DNA of 64,000 nucleotides from Paramecium sonneborni. Its lineage: Eukaryota; Ciliophora; Oligohymenophorea; Peniculida; Parameciidae. The stretch is from NCBI GenBank assembly GCA_905182985.1, contig CAJJDN010000040.1:186072-250071 (forward strand), in the 5' to 3' direction. The notes under the pieces are model-generated. The model saw nothing but the letters and a program-made list of their open reading frames with translations, searched no databases and was not told the DNA's origin. Of this stretch, positions 35,466 through 45,727 are shown one piece after another (the stretch's first letter is position 1; each line of letters starts with the position of its first letter). The position numbers were made by a program, and so were the translations under genes.

Positions 35466-36287
35466 ATGCATATCAAAACCATTCTTTTGAGTGAAGGATC
35501 ATCATCAAATGTGTTCCTTACGGAGGATCCAAATTATGTTATGAAAGAATATAAAACAATGTACCCTGTATAAATGAGATTAAAGGAAGCATAAATTTTA
35601 GAGATTATTCGAAGTGATCACATAGTAAAATTGATTACCTTTACGGATAATTATTTAATATTAGAAAGACTATAATCTTATGATTTATTTGAAATAATAA
35701 AATCACAAAGTCTAGATCATAAACAAATAAAAGAAACTTGTAAAACTTTGATAAGAATAATAAACTAAACTCATAAGATGTAGGTGGTCCATCGTGATAT
35801 AAAATTAGAGAATATTTTAATTGATAAAAATGGAAAACTAGTTTTATGTGATTTTGGATTCGCTGAGTTGTTATCTAATTGTGCAGTCAAAAGAACTGTG
35901 GGTACTTTAAATTATATGCCTCCAGAATTACATTAGGAATCAGTATTAGGTGGAATAAATAGTGAGAACATAAATACTCAAATCCTAATAAAATCTGATG
36001 TATTCTCACTTGGAGTTACAGTTTTTTAAGTCATTTTAGGATTTCAGCCATTTACTTCAACAAAACCAACTGCTAATTGTAAATTATGGAAACTTATACA
36101 ACAAAAAAAATGGCCTTAATATTGGACTCTAGTTTAGAAATTGTCTAAGCTTTAAATTGACCCACTTACATAAAATTTCTTGGAATAATTTTTACAACCA
36201 GATACTACATCAAGAGCTACTTTAGATGAAATATACTCTCATCCATTTCTAGATGATACAAATGACAATGTTCATTTAATTTTCTGA
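35466..36287 (+). CDS. serine/threonine protein kinase
   Basis: A compact intron-free kinase of 273 residues, ATG 35466 to TGA 36285-36287. The Gly loop is weak ([11 protein letters not shown]), the catalytic Lys is in YVMKEYK, the catalytic loop is [14 protein letters not shown], the Mg loop is LCDFGFAE, the activation segment ends [10 protein letters not shown], and the end has [20 protein letters not shown]. The key residues are present, so it should be active despite the Ser-rich loop. It is nearest to CAMK/Snf1-like kinases by eye. No regulatory domain is present. Confidence 0.8.
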
Positions 36288-36550
36288 TATTTTATTTGTA
36301 TGTAAATTTAATTCTTCCATTTATTTTAATTTTCTAATTATATATTAATTAAAAATAACAAATAATAAAATTTTTGAACATCTTATTAAATAAGTTATAC
36401 ACATTTATGAATCTAAAATTATACAAAGAATTGTTTAACGATTACTTTTATATGTATAAATATTTATTGTTTTGAATTTAATAATAATTGCTTAGAATAG
36501 AGAGATGTGAAAGAACATAAAAATATTAAATCTTTTAATTTTAATTTTAA

Positions 36551-36942
36551 ATGGCAAGAGCATAAAAAGACACAAGACCAATTGCAGATTAAAATACATC
36601 AGAAGCAGCCTGTACATATGCTGCTCTCATCTTATATGAAGACAATCAAGAAGTAAAAACAATTATTAAGAAAAGATCAATGCAGCCAAATTAGCATAAA
36701 TCCTTAAAGCTGCTAATTTAAGAGTTGAGCCAATTTGGACAAAAGTATTTGAAAAGGCACTCAAAGGAAAGAGAGTAGGAGATTTATTACATGGAAGCAG
36801 TGGAAGTGCACCTACTGCTTAGGCCACTACAAATACCGCAGCACCAACCACTTAATAAGCTAAAGCTCCTGAACCTGTTAAGGAAGTTAAGAAAGTCGAA
36901 GAACCTGAAGAAGATGTTGATATGGGAGGCTTATTTGATTGA
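36551..36942 (+). CDS. RPLP1: acidic ribosomal protein P1
   Basis: A stalk protein of the 60S subunit that recruits elongation factors. It has the helical dimer domain (EAACTYAALILYEDNQE, INAAKLAQILKAANLRVE, IWTKVFEKALKGKRVGDL), an Ala/Pro/Gln/Thr hinge, and the conserved tail EEPEEDVDMGGLFD. The motif order is that of P1. One 23-nt intron follows DNQE. Start ATG 36551, stop TGA 36940-36942, about 122 residues. Confidence 0.9.
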
Positions 36943-37170
36943 TAAACATCATCATTCGTACATTAATATTCAAATATTGAATGAATTGCATCATTTTTAA
37001 GAATTATTCTTAAGCATATTCTCTATGCAATCTTTTTGTATTTTTACAATATACTTTTGAGATAATTATTTTGAATTAATCTTACTTCCTTATTCTTAAA
37101 ACTAAATTAAAATAGTATAAACATATTGATAATATTTATTAGAATATTTGTAGATATAATTATAAACATT

Positions 37171-38558
37171 TCATTCAGGTTTATCATATTTTTTATACTA
37201 TTTAACCATGTCATCTATTTTCTTTTTAGTTTCTGCACTTAATTCATCACTTTCATGATCTGTTTTTTTCTTTTTTTACCAAAATTAGAAGATAAAAACA
37301 ATGAAGATTGCTACTAAAATCATAGGGAACCTGAAAGATTCCATTAATGAGAAAGAAGAACTTTATGGCATAGGAATATGAGTTAATTCAATTTATCTTA
37401 TTGTAGTTTTATTATTTGATGTGTAAAACTCATAAGCATTACTAGTTTATGCATTTATTTTATGCGAGCGAATCGAATAATATTAATACCATAATCTTTG
37501 ATCATCTAAAGATGTTAAATATAGAACTTCATCTTAATATAGTGATTTATATAAAGATGTATTATAAATCTACAAAGTTCTATCATATCCAATTAAATAA
37601 GAATTAATTACTCTTATATTCTTAAGTTTTTATAAAGTGGGAATCTTATAAGAAACTAAATTTAATTTGTTTAATAAATACTTGAACATTCATGATGCTT
37701 TCCTGATTTTATTTAATATATTAAAATATCCTAATTAGATAGCAATACATAAATATTCTGACTATAAATATTCTCTTAATAAATTGAAACTATTGAAGCA
37801 GCAGGTTGATCACATTTTGGTGTTACTACAGTTAATGATACTGAATTTAGAAAACCAATTATTTTTTCTGTTTAAAACATTATATGTGGATGTCTTCTTA
37901 ACAAATTCATTATGGGAGTTGAAGATATAGTATTTTTATTTTTCAAAGTACCATTTTAAAAATAATAAGAAATTGCTCCATTTTCATCACCAACTAAAAA
38001 AACTCTTGTGTTTCTACCAGAATTAACTAAAATAGAAGTTGCCTTGTAATTTAATTAAAAACTTGATGCCCAAGTTAAATCAATTTCATGATAATATCCA
38101 TTTTTATCAATTCTACGAATATCATCAATAGGTTCCTCTTTAATATTTTTATCGATTATTGTCATGTTTAATATAGTTAAATTTTTATCTGCATCATATA
38201 ATCCTATATAAAATTCATCTACATTATGTAAAATATCAGTCATCAATATATTACTTGAATGATTGTATTATGCAATAATTGATCCTAATTAATTTATTAT
38301 CATTATTTCATTATCACTTGATTTACAAACAAGCAATTATGATGATGGATAATGTAATTGTTTTAAATGGAATAAATGTATGTCTATTAGATCTTTATCC
38401 ATTTCAAATATGTTTTTTATTTTCACTCCATCTAGAAATCTTTTTCTTGCTTCAAAATATTCTACATTCTATGCTAAATCTATTTAATTTTCTATGTATT
38501 TTATCTTATCATAAATTGAGCAATTTATATTTGATAGTAATGCTAACAAAAATAACAT
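37171..38558 (-). CDS. type I membrane protein with large luminal domain
   Basis: ATG 38558 (MLFLLALLSNINCSIYDK, a clear signal peptide) to TGA 37171-37173, with one 26-nt intron; about 450 residues. The luminal part has beta-rich repeats of propeller type (QNIYVLLSNQDILIYQIKSG, LYLTSLDDQRLWYQYYS). One helix near the end (FPMILVAIFIVFIFQFW) is followed by a Lys-rich cytosolic tail. An ER or plasma-membrane receptor-like role is possible, but no family is recognised. It is the last of three minus-strand genes packed head to tail. Confidence 0.6.
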
Positions 38559-38574
38559 TCAATAAAATATATAT

Positions 38575-39591
38575 TCAATAAAATTATTCCTATGAGTTGG
38601 CTAAACTGCCCTAACTTATCATACCATTAAATAGTTCATTCAACTTTTATGTTTCATATTCTCTAACTTACATAAGATCTTATCTAACCTTTTCAAATAA
38701 ACCAATTATTTACTCTATCTATTTCAGACTTCATTTTTATTTCACTTTCCTCTTTTTGATATAATGATTATATTTCTTATTTTAATTCATTATTTTCTTC
38801 ACTTAAACTCATACACCTTTCTTCTAAATCCTACACTTTTTAATTTAACTATTAATAGTTCTCTTTGTACTCTTATAATCTTTCCATTTCATTTTAAAAA
38901 TCTTTTGATATTACTTACTTAAATTCTTCTATCTGATTATTAATCTCTTATTTGCTTTATTTCATATCCTAAAGAATTCTACTCTTTTCTAATTTATAAT
39001 ATTTCAATTTCTCTTTTAACTTCTCATTTTCAGTTTTCAAAGGTGCATTCTAAAATAAAATCTCATCTAATTTTTATATTTCTGTTTTCAATATACTATT
39101 TTCTTCTCCAAAATAAATTAATTATTCTTTCAATTATCTTTATTACTCATCATTATTTATATACAAAGACTATTAATTTCTAATCATTTATTTATACATT
39201 CAATGTATCATTTTCTTATTTCAAATGATCTATCACACCCTTCAATTCAAAAATATCTTTTATCAAATTATCTTTTTCTAATTGTAATTTATTCATTTTA
39301 TAAAATTCTTATTCCTTTCTCTATATTGATTCTTAATAAACCTCTTTCAACTGTTAATTTTCTTCTAATAATTCATTTATTTAGCTTTACAAATCAATTA
39401 TTATTTAATCCTTTTTTAAAAATTCATTTTTTAATATTTCCATCTATCATTAATAAATAATTCATTTTTACTTTTTCTCTTTACTCTTTTATTAGACTGA
39501 TATAATATTGCTCTTGTTCTATTAATTTCATTTCATTAATTCTTAGATTACCATGACTTTATAACAACTCCATAACTTATTATGAAGCCAT
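38575..39591 (-). CDS. coiled-coil protein
   Basis: From ATG 39591 (MASQQVMELLQSHGNLRI) to TGA 38575-38577 with three introns (28, 28 and 25 nt). The product of about 310 residues is a nearly continuous coiled coil (NEFLKKDQIIIDLQSQINEL, KTENEKLKEKLKYYKLEK). It begins 19 bp after the GRIP gene's stop and ends 16 bp before the next start, so the three genes have almost no promoter space. Confidence 0.65.
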
Positions 39592-39610
39592 ATAAATAAT
39601 TAAAATAAAA

Positions 39611-40880
39611 TCAATTCATCATATGTTTATTCATTTACTCAACTCTACTAATTGGTCTATCCAAATTCATATCATTTAATTGTGGTTACTTAAGACAGGC
39701 AAAACTATCACTTATTAGATTTTTTGCATTCTTTATAAATCCTCTCTCTCTAGCTTAATCAATTCTTCTCTTTTCTTCATTAGACATTTTCAAAATTGTC
39801 ATAATAGCATTCATTAATATAGATGCTTCTTTATAATTTCTAGTTTCTTAATACAAAAAGTATTTGTAAACTACATTCTTTAAATACTCAAAATTTGGGT
39901 TTTTATTATCTATTTCTTCTTTATTCTATAATATTTGATCTGTTTAAATTTATTTATTTGATATCTATTTATTTGGAGTGATTTCTTGTTATTTTAATGT
40001 GGACTCTTGCTCAAATGGGTTTATTTCATCATAATCAGGAGTAGGAGTTTCTTCATTTTTCTTTTATACCTAATTTATGTCTATTTATTTTTTAGATTCT
40101 AGTTCTTATTCTAATTCTTAAATTTTTATATTTTGCTTTTGAATCTATTCTAATAGTCTGTCAATCTATTATTTATACTTTAGTTATTCATTCATGAGAT
40201 CTGAAGAATTTATTTTATTCATTCGATCTGGTTATTATAATTAAAGTTCTTAAACCATTAGTTATGTTTTTAAATTTGCATTCTCTTCTTCTAATTAATT
40301 AAGTGTTTGTAATTGTTAATTTTTAATCTGTATAATGTCATTTAGTTCTATTATCTCTTTTGCCAATCTTGTATTATTAATATCCAGATCATTTATTTAT
40401 TATTTTAATTGTTTAATTATTTATTAAGTCTTTTGATCAGTATTTTAACTTTATTTCTCAATCATTTAACGATATTTTTCCTCTAATTAAAACTTTTCAT
40501 TATTTGTCTCCTTAATTAAATTTGTTAAAGCCTTCGATTTTTCTTCATCTTTTTGTTTGAATAAATCAAGAATTTAATTTTGATCAAATTAACCTATTTT
40601 TATGAATATATATAACCCAAAGGTTTTTGTTCAAATTTATTGATTTCATCATTTAAAACTAATGAAATAGTTTAATACAAAGTTTCTCTATCTTTTGCTA
40701 TTAGTTTATACTCTTTGTATGTCGAAACATATTTCTCGGATAATTTATCTAATTTTTTAGTAATTGTTTTATTTTCCTTTATCTTATGATTTATTTTGTA
40801 TTATATACTTTATCTTTCAATTAAGAAACCAATAATTCTTTACTCAGATCATCTAACGCTTATTCATTATTTTCTTGCAT
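39611..40880 (-). CDS. GRIP-domain golgin
   Basis: Golgins tether vesicles at the trans-Golgi; the GRIP domain binds Arl1-GTP. The N-terminal three quarters are coiled coil. The C-terminal ~80 residues contain NPNFEYLKNVVYKYFLYQET followed by EASILMNAIMTILKMSNEEK, matching the GRIP pattern with the key Tyr (FEYLKNV). Start ATG 40880, stop TGA 39611-39613; about 400 residues. Introns: a 26-nt one near the start and a 23-nt one starting GTTA, an unusual donor. The neighbouring coiled-coil gene may be functionally related, but only proximity suggests it. Confidence 0.8.
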
Positions 40881-40897
40881 TTAATTAAAATAAAATA

Positions 40898-42380
40898 ATG
40901 GAATTAGAGAAACAAATTTACAAATTCCACTATTGTTTGACTTCATGGAAATATGCAAGAGCTTTTGCAAAGATTCTATTTTTAGGATTTCTTGGAATTT
41001 CAGTAATACTACTAGGTATATATGTATCACTTTGCATTCGACAAGAAGAAAGGAAATTATAATTTTTTTAAAGCGACAATGTAATTTCTTAATTTAACGA
41101 CACTGTTATTTATACAGTTAATATACCTAATCAGAATTCTTAATAGCCTTTATTATAAATGAAATTTTCATTTAATAGATACCTATTAACACTTAAATAA
41201 AATATTTCAAATTCTCATTAAATTACTTAGGAGAATCTATAAGTAGAAGCTAAAAATTATTAATCAGGTTTTGATCTTTTTTTCTTAAATTTTGTTGACA
41301 TAGAAACTATGTTTTTAGTTGATTTTACATAATATTTTATAGATAGTGAAAAAGATATCATAATTTAGAATTTAAATACTAAAGAATTTTGGTATTGGAC
41401 AAGCATTTCTTTAAAAAATGCTTAAGGTAAATCATTTTACATTAAAATGATAAGAAATTTTTTTATGTGTCAATAAATTTTATTATGCCTTTTTTTTGTT
41501 TCTTGTTCCTCATCAATTATAATCCGTTTATTATTAATATCTATCCCTGTAATTACTTTAATTACAAGTAAATTGATTTATAACTATTAATAGAAAATTT
41601 AATTAGAATATTATTAAGATAACAATAATAATAAATCAATAATCAAGAGAATCATGAGAATTGGATTGGAATTTATTTAAGGTTATTAGAAAGAAATAAC
41701 AAAACAAAATATTATATTGGATTTGCCTTTTTGGCAATGATTATTTTTTATACAATAATTTATAAAGAAGGATTAGATTAAGCAACTTAATTTATTTTTG
41801 GAAAAAGTATTCCTAATGGATTGAAAATCTATTTTATAATGTAAAAATAGTCGAAAATATTAGGATAGTATTTATAAATGAAATTGAAGGAGTTTTATTT
41901 TTAAGAACAAGATCTTCAATATATTTTGTACCTAAATATATTTGTTGTTATTATGTTACCTATTTATTTTACTTAGAAAAAACAAGTATAATTATTAATT
42001 AAATTTCGGTTATGGATTCTATTTTATTGGATTGATGATAGTTTTCCTAATGAGTCAGGCAACATTTATGGCATTTTTATATTTTTATGAAATTCCTGCA
42101 TTGACTTGGCAAAGACAATCTTATTATACTCCATCAGAATTGAGACCAAGATGTTATTATATGCCCCTTTTTTAAATAGAATGGATTAGTGATATTCCTT
42201 AAATATGGACTATCTTTTATGGATTATGTGGAAGAAAGTAAAAATATATATATAATTATTATCTCAAGATATTTTGATAGATAGCATTTGACCTATGTGG
42301 ACAGAAATTAGATTCAATTCCATTAAATCCTTGAAGATGAAGAACATGTCGAAAATGTTGAAAATGTTGAAAATGAATGA
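40898..42380 (+). CDS. multi-pass membrane protein, tandem copy 1
   Basis: This gene and the next (42399-44205) are paralogues. Shared blocks are LFLRTRSSIYFVPKYI (the other copy has IIFLRTRSSLYFVPKYI), and a C-terminal block with YYTPSELRPRCYYMPLF, WISDIPQIWTIFYGLCGRR. The N-terminus is MELEKQIYKFHYCLTSWK followed by a helix, a ~170-residue loop, then several helices near the end and an acidic tail with VENVENVEN repeats. About 1.48 kb; stop TGA 42378-42380. Near 41995-42015 the frame shifts and I find no intron ending in AG, so there may be a sequencing error or an odd intron. Its start is 17 bp from the golgin start on the other strand. Confidence 0.55.
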
Positions 42381-42398
42381 TATTAATTAAAATTTATA

Positions 42399-43924
42399 AT
42401 GGAATTCGAAAAGTAATTACACAGAATTCATGAAAGAATACTATCAGGATTAGGTCTAAGAAAAGCTGTTAAAGTTGGAACCTATCTTTTCCCAATATTA
42501 ACAGTTTTGGGTCTCTTATTCATTTTCTTATTATAATTCAGGGAATAATATAATGACTTTTTAGACAAAGAAAAATAGGGTATTTGTCAAATTATAGTAT
42601 AGAGTAATTTAATGATGAAACTATCTACATTTTCAATATCACAAATTCTGAATTAAAAGAAAAAAATGAATCATTCCTCTCAATGAAATTTACAATTAAT
42701 AAGACATTTCTATATATGAATAATGAATTTCAATAGAAATACAATTTCTCTGTTGTAACTAATTTTATTGATGTGGATTTCTACATGAGCGGATTTAATT
42801 CTATTTTTTTTTTAGCAACAAATTTAGAAACAATGTTTATAATTGATTTTATTGATTTTTATTAGAAGACTGATATACAACTTTTAAATCAAAATACAAA
42901 TGAAACTTGGAGTTGGAATGTGGAACAATTTGAAAGTTAAATATTATTATTTACATTAGAAAAAAATGTACTTCCTTTCAATTAAAGAATTTATACAACA
43001 ATAACTATATTAGTTAAATGTATTTTAGGAATATTTCTATAATCAATTATAGCTTCAATTTATATGAAAATGTCAATCATTTGTGCTCCTATTTTAATTA
43101 TATATATGGGTATTTGTTTCTAATATATGATATAAGTCACTTGTATGTAAATCTGTCAAAATGAAGATATCTAAGCATAAGTATTAATTGGTGCATTTCC
43201 TTGGGTAGGATAATATTTGAATATTTTAAATAGAAATAACAAATTGAAATAAGAATTGCTTAATTCTTTTATTTAAATGTTAATTTTATTTTACTTGCTT
43301 TACTTTTTTTAATTTAGTGGCTATAGTGGTTCAATATAGTTATTTGCTAAAAGTTACCCAATAGGATTAAATGAAAACTTTTTATCGTAAGTATATAAAT
43401 TAATTAGATCATTCCTATTAAATGAATTTATGAGTATTATATTTTTAAGAACTAGATCATCCCTTTATTTTGTTCCTAAATACATAGTTCTTACATACTT
43501 ACTATTCATATTTTATTTTCAAAGTACAACTTATGGATATTACAATCTGGCCTTTTAAATTTGCATTTTTTCATAGTTATCAATAGTATCCTTTTTTTTT
43601 CTTTATTTTGAAATACCAGCTCTTAATTGGTCAACAATATCTCCATATACACCTTCATTTGATAGGCCTAGGGTATATTACAGTCCAATTTTCAATATGA
43701 ATTGGATTAATGATATTCCATCTTTATGGACTATGTTTTACCCTCTTTGTGGAAGAAGGTATTTATAATATAACTTAAATTTAGATATTTCTAACTTTAA
43801 AATCTAGCACTTGTAGATAAAAATTATGTATTATTAAATAATTTATTAAATTAAGAGGATATTGAGAATATTCCTGAATAAGTTCCTAATTTAATAGCTT
43901 AGGATCATATACTTTAACAACAAC

Positions 43925-43956
<32 letters not shown>

Positions 43957-44205
43957 TAATAATAACAACAACAACAATAATAATAATAATAACAATAATA
44001 ATAACAATTATAATAATAATAACAACAATAATAATAACAATTATAATAATAATAACAACAATAATAATAACAATTATAATAATAATAACAACAATAATAA
44101 TAAATCAATCAACCATAAATTCAAGATGTCAATTAGTAGTTTGTAATCAATTTTGATGCTATACTTGGAAATGATTAACCATTACAATAAAATTAACTTT
44201 TGTGA
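42399..44205 (+). CDS. multi-pass membrane protein, tandem copy 2, polyQ tail
   Basis: A paralogue of the upstream gene, starting 18 bp after its stop. ATG 42399 (MEFEKQLHRIHERILSGL), a first helix (VGTYLFPILTVLGLLFIFL), a soluble loop (DETIYIFNITNSELKEKNE), a cluster of helices, then SSLYFVPKYIVLTYLLFIF and a conserved WINDIPSLWTMFYPLCGRR block. Introns of 23 and 26 nt fit. After the family domain the tail carries about 60 Gln coded by TAA and CAA (43915-44103), which the other copy lacks. Stop TGA 44203-44205. Function unknown; the fixed 'WIxDIPxxWTxFYxLCGRR' block is probably a family hallmark. Confidence 0.6.
43915..44103 (+). repeat. polyglutamine-coding repeat, 33-nt unit
   Basis: A run of TAA and CAA codons coding about 60 Gln, interrupted by three TTA (Leu). 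The second half is a tandem repeat of 11 codons (33 nt), three units. On the other strand it reads as TTA/TTG runs and gives a spurious Tyr/Cys ORF. Confidence 0.85.
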
Positions 44206-44547
44206 TTAACTTAACTCTGTTATTAAAATATTTTATATCTTCATATTCTATCTATTCTCCTTAATTTTTAATTATTTCTTTCTTTCTATGTATCCCTCAT
44301 CAATTATTTATAAGAATTAACATAGTATAATTTCATAACAAAGTATAATTTCAAGTAAATTAGAATCATTAATTATAGAAACTACTAAATTTTATCTTAA
44401 ATCGCTTTGAAATTTATTTATATTTCTAAATAAAATTAATTTAAATTGGGATAAGATTTCAATGAAAAAATTATCAATTTTAAAATTGATTGATCATATT
44501 ATTTAAAGGAATTTTTAATTATCTACTATTTCATAAAATTATCATTA

Positions 44548-45593
44548 ATGCTCACTTATGTGAATGAAAATCCAAAATTTGCAGAAACTTTAAAATAATT
44601 AGTTGAATGTGGAAAAGATAGAGTAATAAGATGGCCAGAAATAGCTAAAGTCTTGGAAAATATGTTTAATATTACTATATCTAAACCTTGTTTATTAAAG
44701 CCTGCTTATTAATCAATAATAAGTCCAAATGTTGATTTAGATAAGTAATAGCATAGATTATTGGTTACTACTGTAATCAAACATTCAGCTATAATTAAGT
44801 AGGCTTTGCCTGATTTTCAGAAAACTTCTGGAATATAGTAAAATGTTATGATATCTTTAGAATTTAATCTAAAAAGTTCTAAAGTAGAATGTATCGTTCA
44901 TTTAAAACAGCAATAGAAACAGGAATCTAAGTATTTGTATAGAAAAAAACAGAATATAGAAAAAGATTAATTAGAGTTCCAGGTTCTGCTATATCTCGTG
45001 TATTACAATGTAAGGTTTTGCCTTCAGATGATACTTTCACAAACAAATTAAAATTTATGTCAGATCTAATGTCTATTTTATTAATGATAAGTATTGATTA
45101 TGATGGAGAAGACATTACTTCACTCTATTCAACAGTAACTTAAAAAATAACAAAAAAGAATTTCCATTTGTTATTAAATTGTATTTCATTTATGTTTGAT
45201 TTAAAATGTATAAGTCAAGGTTAAATAACAAGAGATGATCAATTATTTCCTGATTATTGGCTATAACCAACAATCAAAGAAAATTAAAAACTATATGTTT
45301 ATAATTATTTCTTTGAAGATGATAATTGTTAGAAATATAAAATGTATTCTGATGCTGTTGATGTTTAATAAGAAATGGAATATAAGGTCTTTTTAAATAT
45401 AAATCCTATATCCTAACCGAAATAATAGTCATTCTTAAAAAAGAATACCAAATTAAAAACAGTTAGAGGGAGAATTACAGTCAATGATAAAAAGTATCCA
45501 AGTGAAAGAACCATTATCTTTGCTGAACCTGAAGAAGAAAGTGAAGAAGAATTTTATGATATTAAATTTGGCAGAAAACAAAACTGTCGTTGA
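44548..45593 (+). CDS. orphan-family protein, copy 2 (paralogue of 22289-23335)
   Basis: ATG 44548 (MLTYVNENPKFAETLKQLVE) to TGA 45591-45593 with one 23-nt intron at 44838-44860, which the other copy lacks. Removing it restores alignment to the paralogue (SKKFQSRMYRSFKTAIETG against HKFVSRLYRFYKNTILAG). Other shared blocks are RWPEIAKVLEN, VLQCK, LLLNCISFM, DYWLQPTIKEN, and TVRGRITVNDKKYPSER with an acidic tail. About 340 residues. No known domain is recognised in either copy. Confidence 0.65.
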
Positions 45594-45727
45594 AATGTTA
45601 TATTATTTAATTAAATTAGATTTTTAGATATTCTTTACACAGATGTAGATTGTATTAATGAACAATTTTATAATTATAGAATTATATTAAATTATTTATT
45701 TATTTAATAGATTTAACAATTAAAAAA

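Noticed and set aside
43914..44108. A Tyr/Cys-only ORF on the minus strand.
   Set aside because: It is the reverse complement of the polyglutamine repeat.
43911..44110. A repeat array that could be mistaken for a CRISPR.
   Set aside because: It has no spacers; it is a codon repeat inside a coding region.
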